The notes beneath the pieces are model-generated. The model was not told the origin of the DNA. It did no database searches and worked only from the letters and a program-made list of their open reading frames with translations. Shown piece after piece: positions 19,979 to 28,943 of a stretch of DNA of 64,000 nucleotides. The position numbers were made by a program, and so were the translations under genes. Origin of the DNA: Actinomycetes bacterium (GTDB lineage: Bacteria > Actinomycetota > CALGFH01); the NCBI GenBank assembly GCA_036000965.1, contig DASYUT010000186.1:1-64000 (forward strand), written 5' to 3'. Every line of letters starts with the position of its first letter. The stretch's first letter is position 1.

Positions 19979-21243
19979 TGGGGCACCACGACCTGCATGC
20001 CCTCAGCGAGGCCGGTGCCGCTGACCTCGACGAGGCCGTCGGCGAAGGTGCCCAGGCGCACCCCGAGCAGGCGCCGGGCGCCGCCTTCGTCCACCTCGAC
20101 CGCGTAGCCGCCCTCGCTGAGGGCGAGCAGCGCGTTCACGGGCACGGCGAGCACGCCCTTGCGGGTCTGGGTGGTGATCCGTACGTCGACCGGGGCCTTG
20201 TCCAGGTCGGGGGCGTCCGAGGGGCGGTCGAGGGAGACGGTCACCGCGACCGTTGCCGACCCGTCGGAGCCGCCGCCACCGGCGCCCGAGCCGTCGTCGC
20301 TCGCAGTCGCCACCTTGCCGACCTTGACCACCTTGCCGGTGGTCGTCCGGCCGTCGGGCAGGTCGACGTCGACCGCGTCCCCGGCCTTCACGTAGGCCTG
20401 CCTGGTCGCGTCGAGGTCGACGGTGACCTGCTTGCTCGTGGAGGTGACCTCCATCACCTGCCCGCCGGGCCCGACCGAGGCGCCCAGGCTCGTCTTGAGG
20501 CTGCCGACCCGTACCGGGCCGGAGGCCAGCACGACGTCCCCCGGGTCGAACGTGCCCGTCTGCTCGAGCCCCTGCGCCTTCTGCCAGCGCTTCACGGCCG
20601 CCCTGGTGGCCGCGGTGAAGTGCTGGTCCACGGTCATCTCGTGGTCGGGGTCGTGGCCGAGGGCGGCCAGGTTCCGCTCGAGCTGGGCGACGTCCGGCCC
20701 GTCGTCGACGCCGCTGGAGAGTGCCCGCCAGAACGGGATCCTGCCGTAGAACAGGGGGACCGGCTCGTTGTCGACCCGGTAGAGGTTCTGCCCGCGCTTC
20801 CGCACCCTACCCTCGGCAGCCAGGCCGGTGACGGTGCCCTGGCGGCCGGTGAGGACCGTCTGGGCATCGCCGTAGCCGAGCGTGCCGCTCACCGCCTCCT
20901 GGGCCTTGAGGTCGCGCTTGACCACGGCCGCGGTCGTGGTGGACCTGGGCTGGCCCGCGGCATCCGCGCCGCCGTCGCCCGAGCCCCGGCGCGCGGCCAC
21001 CCAGGCCACCGCCGCGGCCACCACCACGACGGCCAGCGCGAGCGCGGCCAGCCGGCGAGCGGCCCGGCCCCGGCGGGGCGCGGCCGGCCGGCCGCCCCCT
21101 TGGCCGGCGGGGCCGTGGCCGTCGAGCACGGGCGGCTCGGACGGCAGGCGGGCGTCGACGTCGGCGGGCGCGGTCCGGGTGTCGAGCGCCCCGGCCTCGC
21201 CGCCCGTGCGCGCACCCGAGTCGGCGGTCCCGCCGGCGCTCAC
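19975..21243 (-). CDS. Efflux periplasmic-adaptor-type protein with peptidoglycan-binding domain
   Basis: A 422-residue membrane-anchored adaptor for the MacB-like exporter. Cytoplasmic N-terminus (about 1-60), membrane helix (about 68-88, [19 protein letters not shown]), a short barrel/hairpin segment, a PG_binding_1 domain (about 150-205, [17 protein letters not shown] to [13 protein letters not shown]), then HlyD/RND-type barrel segments with [19 protein letters not shown]. The combination of peptidoglycan-binding and adaptor domains is common in Gram-positive MacB systems. GTG start at 21243 overlaps the lipoprotein stop (GTGA). Confidence 0.88.
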
Positions 21244-21902
21244 CGGGTGCCTCCGGTGTCCTCGGCCTTCGCGGCGAGCTTGGGCATGAGCGACTGGCAA
21301 GCCTGCTCGGCCTCCTTGAACTTCGACGAGTCGGGGCCGGCGGCCTTGCCGTCCTGGACCACCAGCCCGCCGTCGGGCGACGGGTCGGGCATGTCGATGC
21401 CGTGCTCCCGCATGCACCTGGCGAACTTCAGCATCTGGTCCTGCATCTTCGGGTCGGGCTGGCGCGGCCCCTCGCCGCCGTTCTGGAGGTGCTGCTGGCA
21501 CGCCTGGTGGGCGGTCTTCAGCTTGTTGGGGTCGGCCGGCTTGCCGCCCCGCTCGCCGACCTCCATCTTCATGAGGCCGTTACCGTCGACCTTCGGGTCG
21601 GGCATGTCGATCCCGTGCTGGCGCATGCACTTGGCGAAGTCGATGGCGCTCTGCTGGGCGTCCTTCTTCTCGCCCGCCTTCGTGCCGGTGTCGGGCTGCT
21701 TGGCTTTGCTCGCCTGGCTGAGGCTCGCGACCCCGCTGCCCTTGTCGCCGTCACCGGCGCAGCCGGTCGCAGCGAGGGCAAGCAGCGCGGCGGCGAGCAC
21801 CGCGACGACGGCCACCCGGCCCCGGCCGCTCCGGCCCCAGCCGACCCGGCCCCGGCCGACCCGGCCCCGGCCAGGCGGCCAGCGGTTCGTCCCTGTCTTC
21901 AT
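21240..21902 (-). CDS. Lipoprotein with two cysteine-containing repeats
   Basis: First gene of the exporter operon, 220 residues. An arginine-rich N-terminus (about 1-29), a hydrophobic helix and the lipobox LAATGC (Cys48) mark a lipoprotein. Two homologous units follow: FAKCMRQHGIDMPDP with a later ACQQHL, and FARCMREHGIDMPDP with ACQSLM, each with two cysteines that could form a disulfide. Function unknown; the link to a MacB exporter and divergent two-component system suggests a sensor or substrate-capture role. Confidence 0.82.
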   Translation of the reverse strand: MKTGTNRWPPGRGRVGRGRVGWGRSGRGRVAVVAVLAAALLALAATGCAGDGDKGSGVASLSQASKAKQPDTGTKAGEKKDAQQSAIDFAKCMRQHGIDMPDPKVDGNGLMKMEVGERGGKPADPNKLKTAHQACQQHLQNGGEGPRQPDPKMQDQMLKFARCMREHGIDMPDPSPDGGLVVQDGKAAGPDSSKFKEAEQACQSLMPKLAAKAEDTGGTR

Positions 21903-21967
21903 CCTGCGGGTCTCCTCGCTCCGGGGTGCGCCGGTCGCACCCGCCGCCGGCAGTCAACGCCAGGTGC

Positions 21968-22009
21968 CGTAACGCCTCCGTCTCGTGAATGCCTTATGCA
22001 GTCGTTACG
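21968..22009. promoter_or_regulatory. Widely spaced inverted repeat in the exporter/regulator divergent region
   Basis: CGTAACG (21968-21974) and CGTTACG (22003-22009) are exact inverted copies, 28 bp apart, between the exporter operon and its divergent regulator. They could be half-sites for that regulator; this is inference from position alone. Confidence 0.3.
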
Positions 22010-22127
22010 AGCCGAGGAGCACCGTTGCAGGGCCGGTCGCCGCCGGCCCTGCCCCCCGGCACGTGCGGCGGCGACCGGTCCAACCCAGCGCGAGGCCGGG
22101 AACGAGCGAGGGGAAGGAGCGGTCCGG

Positions 22128-22781
22128 GTGCGCGTGCTCGTCGTGGAGGACGAGGTCGTGCTGGCCGATGCCGTCGCGCGTGGGCTCAGGCACGAGGGGA
22201 TGGCGGTGGACGTCAGCCTCGACGGCGCCGACGCGCTCGAGAAGACGACGCTCAACCGCTACGACGTGGTCGTGCTCGACCGGGACCTGCCCAAGGTGCA
22301 CGGCGACGAGGTCTGCCGGAAGCTCACCGCGGGCGCGCCAACGGCCCGCGTGCTCATGCTGACCGCGGCCGGGTCGGTCGACGACCGGGTCGACGGCCTC
22401 ACCATCGGGGCCGACGACTACCTCGGCAAGCCGTTCGCGTTCAGCGAGCTGGTGGCCAGGGTCCGGGCACTGGCCAGGCGCACCGGGGAGGCGCTCCCGC
22501 CGGTGCTCGAACGGTACGACGTGCGGCTCGACCCGGCCAGGCGGGAGGCCACCCGGGACGGCCACTTCCTGCACCTGACCAGGAAGGAGTTCGGGGTCCT
22601 CGAGGTGCTGCTGGCGGCCGGCGGCGCCGTGGTGAGCGCCGAGGACCTGCTTGAGCGGGTCTGGGACGAGCACACCGACCCCTTCACCAACACCGTGCGG
22701 GTCACCGTGATGAACCTGCGCCGCAAGCTCGGCCGGCCCCAGCTCATCGAGACGGTCATCGGCGTGGGGTACCGGCTGTGA
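22128..22781 (+). CDS. Response regulator, OmpR/PhoB family
   Basis: A 217-residue regulator from GTG 22128 (AAGGAGC upstream), reading MRVLVVEDEVVLADAV. Phosphoacceptor Asp51 in YDVVVLDRDLPKVHG, conserved Lys101 in YLGKPFAFSELV, and a winged-helix domain (about 125-217) with LTRKEFGVLEVLL and VTVMNLRRKLG. An upstream extension of 240 codons is open but overlaps the antisense lipoprotein gene and is not protein-like. Divergent from the exporter operon it probably controls; overlaps the kinase by 4 bp. Confidence 0.93.
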   Translation: MRVLVVEDEVVLADAVARGLRHEGMAVDVSLDGADALEKTTLNRYDVVVLDRDLPKVHGDEVCRKLTAGAPTARVLMLTAAGSVDDRVDGLTIGADDYLGKPFAFSELVARVRALARRTGEALPPVLERYDVRLDPARREATRDGHFLHLTRKEFGVLEVLLAAGGAVVSAEDLLERVWDEHTDPFTNTVRVTVMNLRRKLGRPQLIETVIGVGYRL

Positions 22782-24061
22782 CGCCGCCGCCCGGCCTCGA
22801 GCGCGCGTGGCCGGCCCGTCTCACGCAGGCCTGGCCCGCCGTGCGGGTCACGTTCCGTCCCAGCGTGCGGCTGCGGCTCACCCTCCTCTACGGGGGGCTG
22901 TTCCTGGCCGCCGGGGCCGGGCTGCTCGCCCTGACCTACACGATCGTACGGGCCAACTTCACGCCCCTGCCCCGGCAGATCGCGTTCCAGGCCGAGCAGT
23001 CCTCGCCGGGCACGTCCGCGGAAGGTGTGGTCCAGTTCCTGCCGTCGGCCCTCGGGGAGAAGGTCACCCCCGACGGCCGCCCGCTGGCCGAGGCGCTGAA
23101 AGAGCTCCAGCAGCAGGCTCAGGTGGCCGCGGAGCGGCGGCTGCTGTACGGGTCCGGGGTGGCCCTGGCCTGCATGGCGCTCGTGTCAGTGGGGCTCGGC
23201 TGGGTGGTGGCCGGGCGGGTGCTCCGGCCCCTGCAGGAGATCACCGCCACGGCCAAGCGGCTCTCCGGCCAGAACCTGCACGAGCGGATCGACCTGGACC
23301 GTCCCGGGGACGAGCTGAAGGAGCTGGCCGACACCTTCGACGCGATGCTCGAGCGCTTGGACGCCGCCTTCGAGAGCCAGCGCCGGTTCGTGGCCAACGC
23401 CTCCCACGAGCTGCGCACCCCCCTCACCATCGCCCGCACCGAGGTCGACGTGGCCCTGGCCAACCCCAAGTCGACCCCGGCCGAGCTGTGGGCCATGGCC
23501 GAGCGGGTGCGCGACGCGACCGCCCGCAGCGAGCGCCTGATCGAGAGCCTGCTCACCCTGGCCCGCAGCGAGCGCGAGCTGCGGGCCAGGGACGCGGCCG
23601 ACCTCGCCGAGGCCGCCGGCGACGCGCTCTCCCTGGCCCGGCGCGACGCCGGGCCGCTCGGGATCGAGGTCACCACCCATCTCGCGCCCGCACCGGTGGC
23701 CGGCGACCGGGTCCTGCTCGACCGTCTGGTCGCCAACCTGGTCGAGAACGCCGTGCGCCACAACCAGCCCGGCGGCTGGCTCGAGGTCGCCACCGGAAGG
23801 GAGCGGAGCGCCTGGCCGGGCTCCCGGGGCGCGGCGTTCGTGCAGGTCGCCAACGGGGGCGTGCCCATCCCCACGGAGCAGGTGACCTCGTTGTTCGAGC
23901 CGTTCCAGCGGCTGACCGGCCGCACCGCCTCGGCCGACGGCGCCGGCCTCGGCCTGTCGATCGTCCGCTCGGTCGCCAAGGCCCACGGTGGGGAGGCGCT
24001 GGCTCGCGCCCTCCCGCACGGCGGCCTCGAGGTGACCGTGCGCCTGCCCGCCTCGGGCTGA
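22778..24061 (+). CDS. Sensor histidine kinase, HisKA type
   Basis: Partner kinase of the OmpR-type regulator, 427 residues. Two membrane helices (about 35-57 and 122-146) enclose a sensor loop of about 65 residues; then HAMP (about 147-200), the phosphoacceptor His210 in NASHELRTPLTIART, N-box NLVENAVRHN, and GAGLGLSIVRSVAKAHGG. GTG start overlaps the regulator stop (GTGA). Likely monitors envelope stress or an exported substrate for the divergent MacB-like system. Confidence 0.92.
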   Translation: MTPPPGLERAWPARLTQAWPAVRVTFRPSVRLRLTLLYGGLFLAAGAGLLALTYTIVRANFTPLPRQIAFQAEQSSPGTSAEGVVQFLPSALGEKVTPDGRPLAEALKELQQQAQVAAERRLLYGSGVALACMALVSVGLGWVVAGRVLRPLQEITATAKRLSGQNLHERIDLDRPGDELKELADTFDAMLERLDAAFESQRRFVANASHELRTPLTIARTEVDVALANPKSTPAELWAMAERVRDATARSERLIESLLTLARSERELRARDAADLAEAAGDALSLARRDAGPLGIEVTTHLAPAPVAGDRVLLDRLVANLVENAVRHNQPGGWLEVATGRERSAWPGSRGAAFVQVANGGVPIPTEQVTSLFEPFQRLTGRTASADGAGLGLSIVRSVAKAHGGEALARALPHGGLEVTVRLPASG

Positions 24062-24067
24062 CCCCAG

Positions 24068-24220
24068 AATCCGGGAAGCTCCTGGCAGCAGAATCCAGGA
24101 AGCTCCTGGCAGCAGGCCCGACCCCGTAACCAGGAAGCCCCTGGCAGCAGACCCGACCCCGGATCAGGAAGCCCCTGGCAGCAGAGCTGACCCCTGGATC
24201 CAGGAACCTCCTGGCAGCGG
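24068..24220 (+). repeat. Five-copy hairpin-forming repeat after the kinase gene
   Basis: Copies of AATCCAGGAAGCTCCTGGCA, mostly followed by GCAG, occur near 24068, 24091, 24126, 24161 and 24197, with spacings of 23-36 bp. Copy 2 contains the perfect inverted repeat CCAGGA-AGC-TCCTGG and the others are close variants. The array starts within 10 bp of the kinase stop and fills most of the gap to the SDR start; it may attenuate read-through or stabilise the 3' end. Confidence 0.88.
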
Positions 24221-24338
24221 GCCTGCCGCCCACGGCGTGGCCTTGTCGATCAGGGCCGGAACCCCTACGTTGAGGTTCGAGGCCCGCGGGGCCGGGCTGC
24301 CCGGGCCCGCCTCCTGGCCCGAAGGGAAGCGTGCACCA

Positions 24339-25277
24339 GTGGCCGACGAGGTCGCGATCGTCACAGGGGGAGGCCGCGGGATCGGGGCGGCCGTGGCCCG
24401 GCGGCTCGGGCGTGACGGTTTCGCCGTGGTGGTGGCCGACTCGGGCGCGGCCCTTGACGGCAGCGGCACCGACCCGGAGCCGGCCGCCCGCGTGGCCGGG
24501 AAGATCGGCGCGGAGGGCGGCACCGCGCGGGCGCTGCCCGTGGACGTCACCGACCCCTCGGGCGTGGAGGCGATCGCGGTCGCAGCCGCCGAGCTGGGCC
24601 GGGCCGCCGCGCTGGTCCACGCGGCCGGCAACCTGGCCGACCGCTCGCTGGCCAAGCTCACGCCCCAGGCGTGGCGCTCGGTGCTTGCGGTGCACCTGGA
24701 CGCCGCGTTCGCGTGCGTGCGGGCCGTGTGGCCGGCGCTCAAGGAATCGGGCCGGGGCCGCGTGGTGCTGGTCGGCGGGGCGGCCGGCCTGGTGGGCGCG
24801 GTCGGCCAGGCCAACTACGCGACGGCCAAGGCCGGGCTGCTCGGCCTCATGCGCGTGCTCGCCCTGGAGGGGGCCAGGTCCGGGGTCACCGCCAACCTCG
24901 TGCTGCCGTTCGCCTACACCCGCATGACCGAGTCGATCCCGCCGGCCACGCCCAGGCTCGAGGCCTACCTGCGCGACGCCCACCGCGCCAGGCCCGAGGA
25001 CGCCGCCCCGCTGCTGGCCTGGCTCTGCTCGCCCGACGGCGGCCGGGTCACCGGGCAGGTGCTCGGCATCCGCGGCGGCGAGCTGCTCGTCTGGTCGCAG
25101 CCGCGGCCGGTCGCCCGGCTCGTGGCCGAGGGCGGCTGGACCCGGGAGACGCTCGACAGCCTGGCCGAGCCGCCGCTGGCCGCGCACTTCACCCCGCTCG
25201 AGGACGAGTTCGACCTGTTCGGCGGCCCGCCCGTGCCGGTGCGTTCCCTTGACGACACGACCGGTACGTTCCCTTGA
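24339..25277 (+). CDS. Short-chain dehydrogenase of the aromatic cluster
   Basis: SDR of 312 residues from GTG 24339 (GAAGGGAAG upstream; an earlier in-frame start at 24237 would add a non-conserved segment). Cofactor motif TGGGRGIGAAVA (about 9-20), HAAGN for NNAG, LVGGAAGL in place of the catalytic Ser strand, and YATAK (Tyr/Lys) are visible. The serine position is replaced by Gly/Ala here, so activity needs checking. A C-terminal 60-residue extension ends in the tandem repeat. Similar SDRs act in beta-oxidation-like steps. First gene of the probable aromatic acid operon. Confidence 0.82.
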   Translation: MADEVAIVTGGGRGIGAAVARRLGRDGFAVVVADSGAALDGSGTDPEPAARVAGKIGAEGGTARALPVDVTDPSGVEAIAVAAAELGRAAALVHAAGNLADRSLAKLTPQAWRSVLAVHLDAAFACVRAVWPALKESGRGRVVLVGGAAGLVGAVGQANYATAKAGLLGLMRVLALEGARSGVTANLVLPFAYTRMTESIPPATPRLEAYLRDAHRARPEDAAPLLAWLCSPDGGRVTGQVLGIRGGELLVWSQPRPVARLVAEGGWTRETLDSLAEPPLAAHFTPLEDEFDLFGGPPVPVRSLDDTTGTFP

Positions 25278-25384
25278 CGACACGACCGCCGCGCCCCTGA
25301 TGACACGACCGCCGGCCGCGCCCCCCGACGACACGACCGCCGCGGTCCCCGCGACACGACCGCCGCGACCCTGACGATACGAAA
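25243..25384 (+). repeat. Six-copy GACACGACCG repeat
   Basis: CTTGACGACACGACCG-type units have cores at about 25254, 25279, 25302, 25330, 25353 and a degenerate sixth near 25376, spaced 23-28 bp. The first two lie in the last codons of the SDR (giving DDTTGTFP), the rest between it and the oxygenase gene. Confidence 0.88.
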
Positions 25385-25395
25385 GGATCCAGGCG

Positions 25396-26124
25396 ATGGG
25401 CACGACCGACGTGGCCAGCCCGTTCCAGGGCATGGTCACCGGGCCCGACGAGGCCAGGCAGCTCCCTGCCGAGTACATCACCGCGGTCGGCAAGGTGATC
25501 CTCAGCCACTGCCGCAACGAGCTGGCCGGGGCCGAGCTGTTCGACGAGCCCGCCATCGCCCTGGCCGGGCAGCCCAACGAGAAGTACCTGGCTTGCCGCA
25601 TCGCCATGGAGGAGTACGGCCACCACCTCAAGTTCACCGCCCTGGCCCGGGCCCTGGGCCTGCCCGAGCAGGAGGGGGCCAGGCACCTGTCGATCTTCGA
25701 CCTGCCCATGACGAACTGGACCGACTTCCTGGTCATCAAGGGGCTGGCCGACCTGGCTGAGGTCGTGCAGATGGAGGACCTGCTGGCCTGCACCTACACC
25801 CCGCTGCGGGACCTGGCCGCGGCGCTGATGCCCGAGGAGCGGTTCCACACCAGCTTCGGGCAGTCCCGGCTGCGGCAGGCGGTCAAGACCGAGGCGGGCC
25901 GGGCCGAGGTGCAGGCGTCGATCGACCGGATCTTCCCGGGGCTGCCGGCGTTCTTCGGGCGCTCCAAGTCGGCCAACAACCAGCTGTTCCGGCGCTGGGG
26001 AGTCAAGCAGCGGACCAACGACGAGGTGCGCGCGGACTGGCTGGAGCGCTCCCGGGCGTTCGTCGAGGGCGACCTCGGGTTGCGGCTGCCCGAGGTCGCG
26101 ACCACCTACCCGGCCGAGAACTGA
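25396..26124 (+). CDS. PaaA/BoxB-like diiron oxygenase
   Basis: A 242-residue protein of the phenylacetyl-CoA/benzoyl-CoA oxygenase (ferritin-like) family. It shows a full diiron ligand pattern: Glu42 or 47, E73-x-x-H76 (EEYGHHLKF), Glu127, and E148-x-x-H151 (PEERFHTSFG). Family members epoxidise or hydroxylate aromatic CoA thioesters using a separate reductase. No PaaB/C/D/E partners are adjacent, so electrons must come from elsewhere or the reaction differs. ATG 25396 follows AAGGATCC. Flanked by an SDR and a gentisate-type dioxygenase, supporting an aromatic-CoA substrate. Confidence 0.82.
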   Translation: MGTTDVASPFQGMVTGPDEARQLPAEYITAVGKVILSHCRNELAGAELFDEPAIALAGQPNEKYLACRIAMEEYGHHLKFTALARALGLPEQEGARHLSIFDLPMTNWTDFLVIKGLADLAEVVQMEDLLACTYTPLRDLAAALMPEERFHTSFGQSRLRQAVKTEAGRAEVQASIDRIFPGLPAFFGRSKSANNQLFRRWGVKQRTNDEVRADWLERSRAFVEGDLGLRLPEVATTYPAEN

Positions 26125-26193
26125 GCATCCGCACCGATTGGGGCGGGGGCTCAGGAGCCGGAGGCGGCCGCCCCCGCTGGACAGGAGTTCACC

Positions 26194-27339
26194 ATGACCG
26201 AGCACGTCGATCCCGCGCTCCTCGCCGGCGGCGACAACAGCGCGCTGGAGCACTTCTACGCCGAGTTGCACGCCGAGCACCTGGAAGCCCTCTGGCGGAT
26301 CAACGCCAAGATCATGCCGTTCGAGCCCAGGCCGCGGCCCAAGGCGTGGCTGTGGCGCTTCGACAGCCTGGCCCGCCTGGCCGAGCAGGCCGGCAAGCTG
26401 GTGCCGATCCACCGGGGTGGGGACCGGCGGGTGCTCGGCTGCATGAACCCGGGCCTGCCCGGCGTCTACGGCGCGACCGCGACGCTCTGGGCGGCGGTGC
26501 AGTACCTCGGCCCGCGCGAGTCCGCGCCCGGCCACCGCCACAGCCCCTCGGCGCTGCGGTTCGTGGTCGAGGGCACCGGGGCGTGGACGACCGTGGACGG
26601 CGACCGCTGCAACATGGCAGCCGGCGACCTGGTGCTCACCCCCTCCTACACCTGGCACGACCACCAGAACGAGTCCGACCAGCCGATGATGTGGTTCGAC
26701 GGGCTCGACCTGCCCCTGGCCGGCTACCTGGACGCCGTGTTCTTCGAGCTCTACCCGGTCGACGAGCTGCAGCCGGTCCTCGACCGGCACGGCTCGGCGC
26801 GCGCCTTCGGCTCCCCCGGCCTGCTGCCGGCAGCGGCGGTCCTGCCCCCGGTCGCGGCCGGCCAGGGCGCGGCCGAGCCGCCCGTGGGCACCCGGCCGGC
26901 GCCCCGCTCGCCGCTGCTCCACTACCCGTGGGCGGCGACCGCGGCCGCGCTCGGCGCGCGCCGGGACGACCCCGGCGACCCCTTCGACGACGTGCTGCTG
27001 CGCTTCACCAACCCGCGCACGGGCGGGCCGGTGCTGCCCACCATCGCCGCCACCGTGCAGCTGCTGCGGGCCGGCACCCGCACGCGCGCCCACCGGCACG
27101 TCCACTCCACCGTCTACCAGGTGTTCCGTGGCAAGGGCGAGACCGTGATCGACGGGGTGCGGTTCTCCTGGCGGCGAGGCGACATCCTGGCGCTGCCGCC
27201 CTGGGCCGTGCACGAGCACCACGCTCCCGGCGGCGACGCGATCCTGTTCGCCATCACCGACGAGCCGGTGCTGGAGGCGCTCGGCCTCGAGCGGGTCCTG
27301 CCCGTGGACGGGCCTCAAGCGGTCACAGGCGACTTCTGA
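26194..27339 (+). CDS. Bicupin dioxygenase, gentisate 1,2-dioxygenase-like
   Basis: A 381-residue ring-cleaving dioxygenase of the gentisate/1-hydroxy-2-naphthoate family. The first cupin carries the iron site GHRHSPSALRF (His114, His116) with WHDH (His155/157); the second has RAHRHVHSTVYQVFRGKG and PPWAVHEHH. An Ala/Pro-rich linker of about 35 residues joins them. ATG 26194 follows ACAGGAG. The predicted reaction is oxidative cleavage of a 2,5-dihydroxybenzoate-type ring to a maleylpyruvate-type product. Downstream hydrolase or isomerase genes are not present here. Confidence 0.87.
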   Translation: MTEHVDPALLAGGDNSALEHFYAELHAEHLEALWRINAKIMPFEPRPRPKAWLWRFDSLARLAEQAGKLVPIHRGGDRRVLGCMNPGLPGVYGATATLWAAVQYLGPRESAPGHRHSPSALRFVVEGTGAWTTVDGDRCNMAAGDLVLTPSYTWHDHQNESDQPMMWFDGLDLPLAGYLDAVFFELYPVDELQPVLDRHGSARAFGSPGLLPAAAVLPPVAAGQGAAEPPVGTRPAPRSPLLHYPWAATAAALGARRDDPGDPFDDVLLRFTNPRTGGPVLPTIAATVQLLRAGTRTRAHRHVHSTVYQVFRGKGETVIDGVRFSWRRGDILALPPWAVHEHHAPGGDAILFAITDEPVLEALGLERVLPVDGPQAVTGDF

Positions 27340-27344
27340 CCGGC

Positions 27345-28781
27345 GTGGGCGCCGTCAACCAGGTCCAGCGGGCGGCGTGGCTGGCCCAGGCCGAGCGGCA
27401 CCAGCTCGACCTCGACCGGCCCTCCGGTCCACGCTTCTGGTCGGAGCGCCTGGAGACCATGTCCCCGGACGAGCTCCGCGCGGTGCAGGACGCCAAGCTG
27501 CGCGCGGCCGTGCGCTTCGCCTACGAGTGCGTGCCGTTCTACCGCCGCAGGCTCGACCGGGCCGGCATCGACCCGGGCGACGTCCGCTCGGTCGACGACC
27601 TCGCCCACCTGCCGGTCACCACCAGGCAGGAGATGGCCGAGGACGTGGCGGCCCACCCGCCGTGGGGCACCTACACCTCGGTGGACGACGCCGTCTGGGC
27701 CGAGCGCGGCTGGCAGGTCTTTGCCACCTCGGGCACCACCGGCCTGCCCCGGGTGTTCCGCTACACCGCGTTCGACCGCGTCGCCTGGTCGTGGATCGGC
27801 GCCCGGGCCATGTGGGCGATGGGCTTCCGGCCCGGCCGGGACTCGGCCATGCTCGCCTTCGGCTACGGGCCGCACGTGTGGCTCTGGGGCGTGCACTACG
27901 CCCTGAACCGCATGGGCGTGCCGATCGTGACCGCGGGCGGGCTCGACACCCGCACGCGGGCCCGCTTCATCGACAGCTACCGGCCGACGGTCCTGGCCTG
28001 CACGCCCTCGTACGCCTTGTACCTTGCCGCGGTGGCCGAGGAGCTCGGCATCGACCCGGCCTCCACCTCGGTCCGCTTCCTGTTCTGCGCCGGCGAGCCG
28101 GGCATCAGCGTGCCGTCCACCCGCGCCAGGCTCGAGGCCCGCTGGGGCGCGGAGCTGCACGAGTTCTACGGCTGCACCGAGGCGGCGCCCTCGGCCGGCG
28201 CCCACACCTGCGCCGCCGTGGCCCAGCTCGGGCCAGGCGCCGAGCCGGGCCTGCACCTGTCCGAGGACACCCACCTGTGGGAGGTGGTCGACCCGGTCAC
28301 CCACGCCCCGGTACCCGACGGGGAGCGGGGCGTCTCGGTGGTGACCAGCCTGCACTCGGAGGCGTCACCGCAGCTGCGCTTCCTGGTCGGCGACTGGACC
28401 CGGCTGGTCCGCGACCGCTGCGCCTGCGACCGCACCTCGGCCCGGGCCCTGGGCGGCTTCGCCGGCCGGGCCGACGACATGCTCAACGTGCGGGGCGTGA
28501 CCCTGTTCCCGAGCGCGGTCGAGGACGCGGTGCGCCGGGTGCCCGAGGTCGGCGAGGAGTTCGAGGTGGTCGTCGACCGCCGACGCGACCTCGACGTGCT
28601 GACCGTGCGCGTCGAGGTCCGCCGCGACGTCGACGCCCGCCGCCACCCCGCCGTCGCCCGCCTGGTCGAAAGCGAGATCGTCTCCCGCTGCGAGCTCCGC
28701 CCGGTGGTGGAGGTCCTCCCCCACGGCGTCCTTCCCCGCACCGAACGCAAGGCCCGCCGGGTCCGTGACCTCCGGGAGTGA
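27345..28781 (+). CDS. Phenylacetate-CoA ligase (PaaK)-like enzyme
   Basis: Adenylate-forming CoA ligase of 478 residues. The phosphate-binding loop is FATSGTTGLPRVFRY (about residue 128 on), with EFYGCTEAAPS and FAGRADDMLNVRGVTLFPSAVED, typical of PaaK-type enzymes. It activates an aryl acid as its CoA thioester. Start at GTG 27345, 5 bp after the dioxygenase stop; the open frame extends another 1 kb upstream but only as an out-of-frame reading of that gene. A ligase with a PaaA-like oxygenase and gentisate-type dioxygenase resembles CoA-dependent salicylate or benzoate routes; the substrate is inferred only. Confidence 0.88.
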   Translation: MGAVNQVQRAAWLAQAERHQLDLDRPSGPRFWSERLETMSPDELRAVQDAKLRAAVRFAYECVPFYRRRLDRAGIDPGDVRSVDDLAHLPVTTRQEMAEDVAAHPPWGTYTSVDDAVWAERGWQVFATSGTTGLPRVFRYTAFDRVAWSWIGARAMWAMGFRPGRDSAMLAFGYGPHVWLWGVHYALNRMGVPIVTAGGLDTRTRARFIDSYRPTVLACTPSYALYLAAVAEELGIDPASTSVRFLFCAGEPGISVPSTRARLEARWGAELHEFYGCTEAAPSAGAHTCAAVAQLGPGAEPGLHLSEDTHLWEVVDPVTHAPVPDGERGVSVVTSLHSEASPQLRFLVGDWTRLVRDRCACDRTSARALGGFAGRADDMLNVRGVTLFPSAVEDAVRRVPEVGEEFEVVVDRRRDLDVLTVRVEVRRDVDARRHPAVARLVESEIVSRCELRPVVEVLPHGVLPRTERKARRVRDLRE

Positions 28782-28943
28782 CCTACCGGTCGTAGTGCCG
28801 GCTGCAGGTCAGCATGAGCTTCCGGCCTGGCAGGCGCGCGAACGTCATGCGGAGCGCAGCAGAGGCTGAGGCCGACCAGTTCCCGGCCAGGTCGCCGAGG
28901 CGCTGGCGCTACGCTGGGTCTGAACGACGGTCCCGGGGCTCGC

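Noticed and set aside
26346-27344. A 5' extension of the CoA-ligase frame by about 330 codons
   Set aside because: It is the dioxygenase gene read in the wrong frame; ligase homology begins after 27345.
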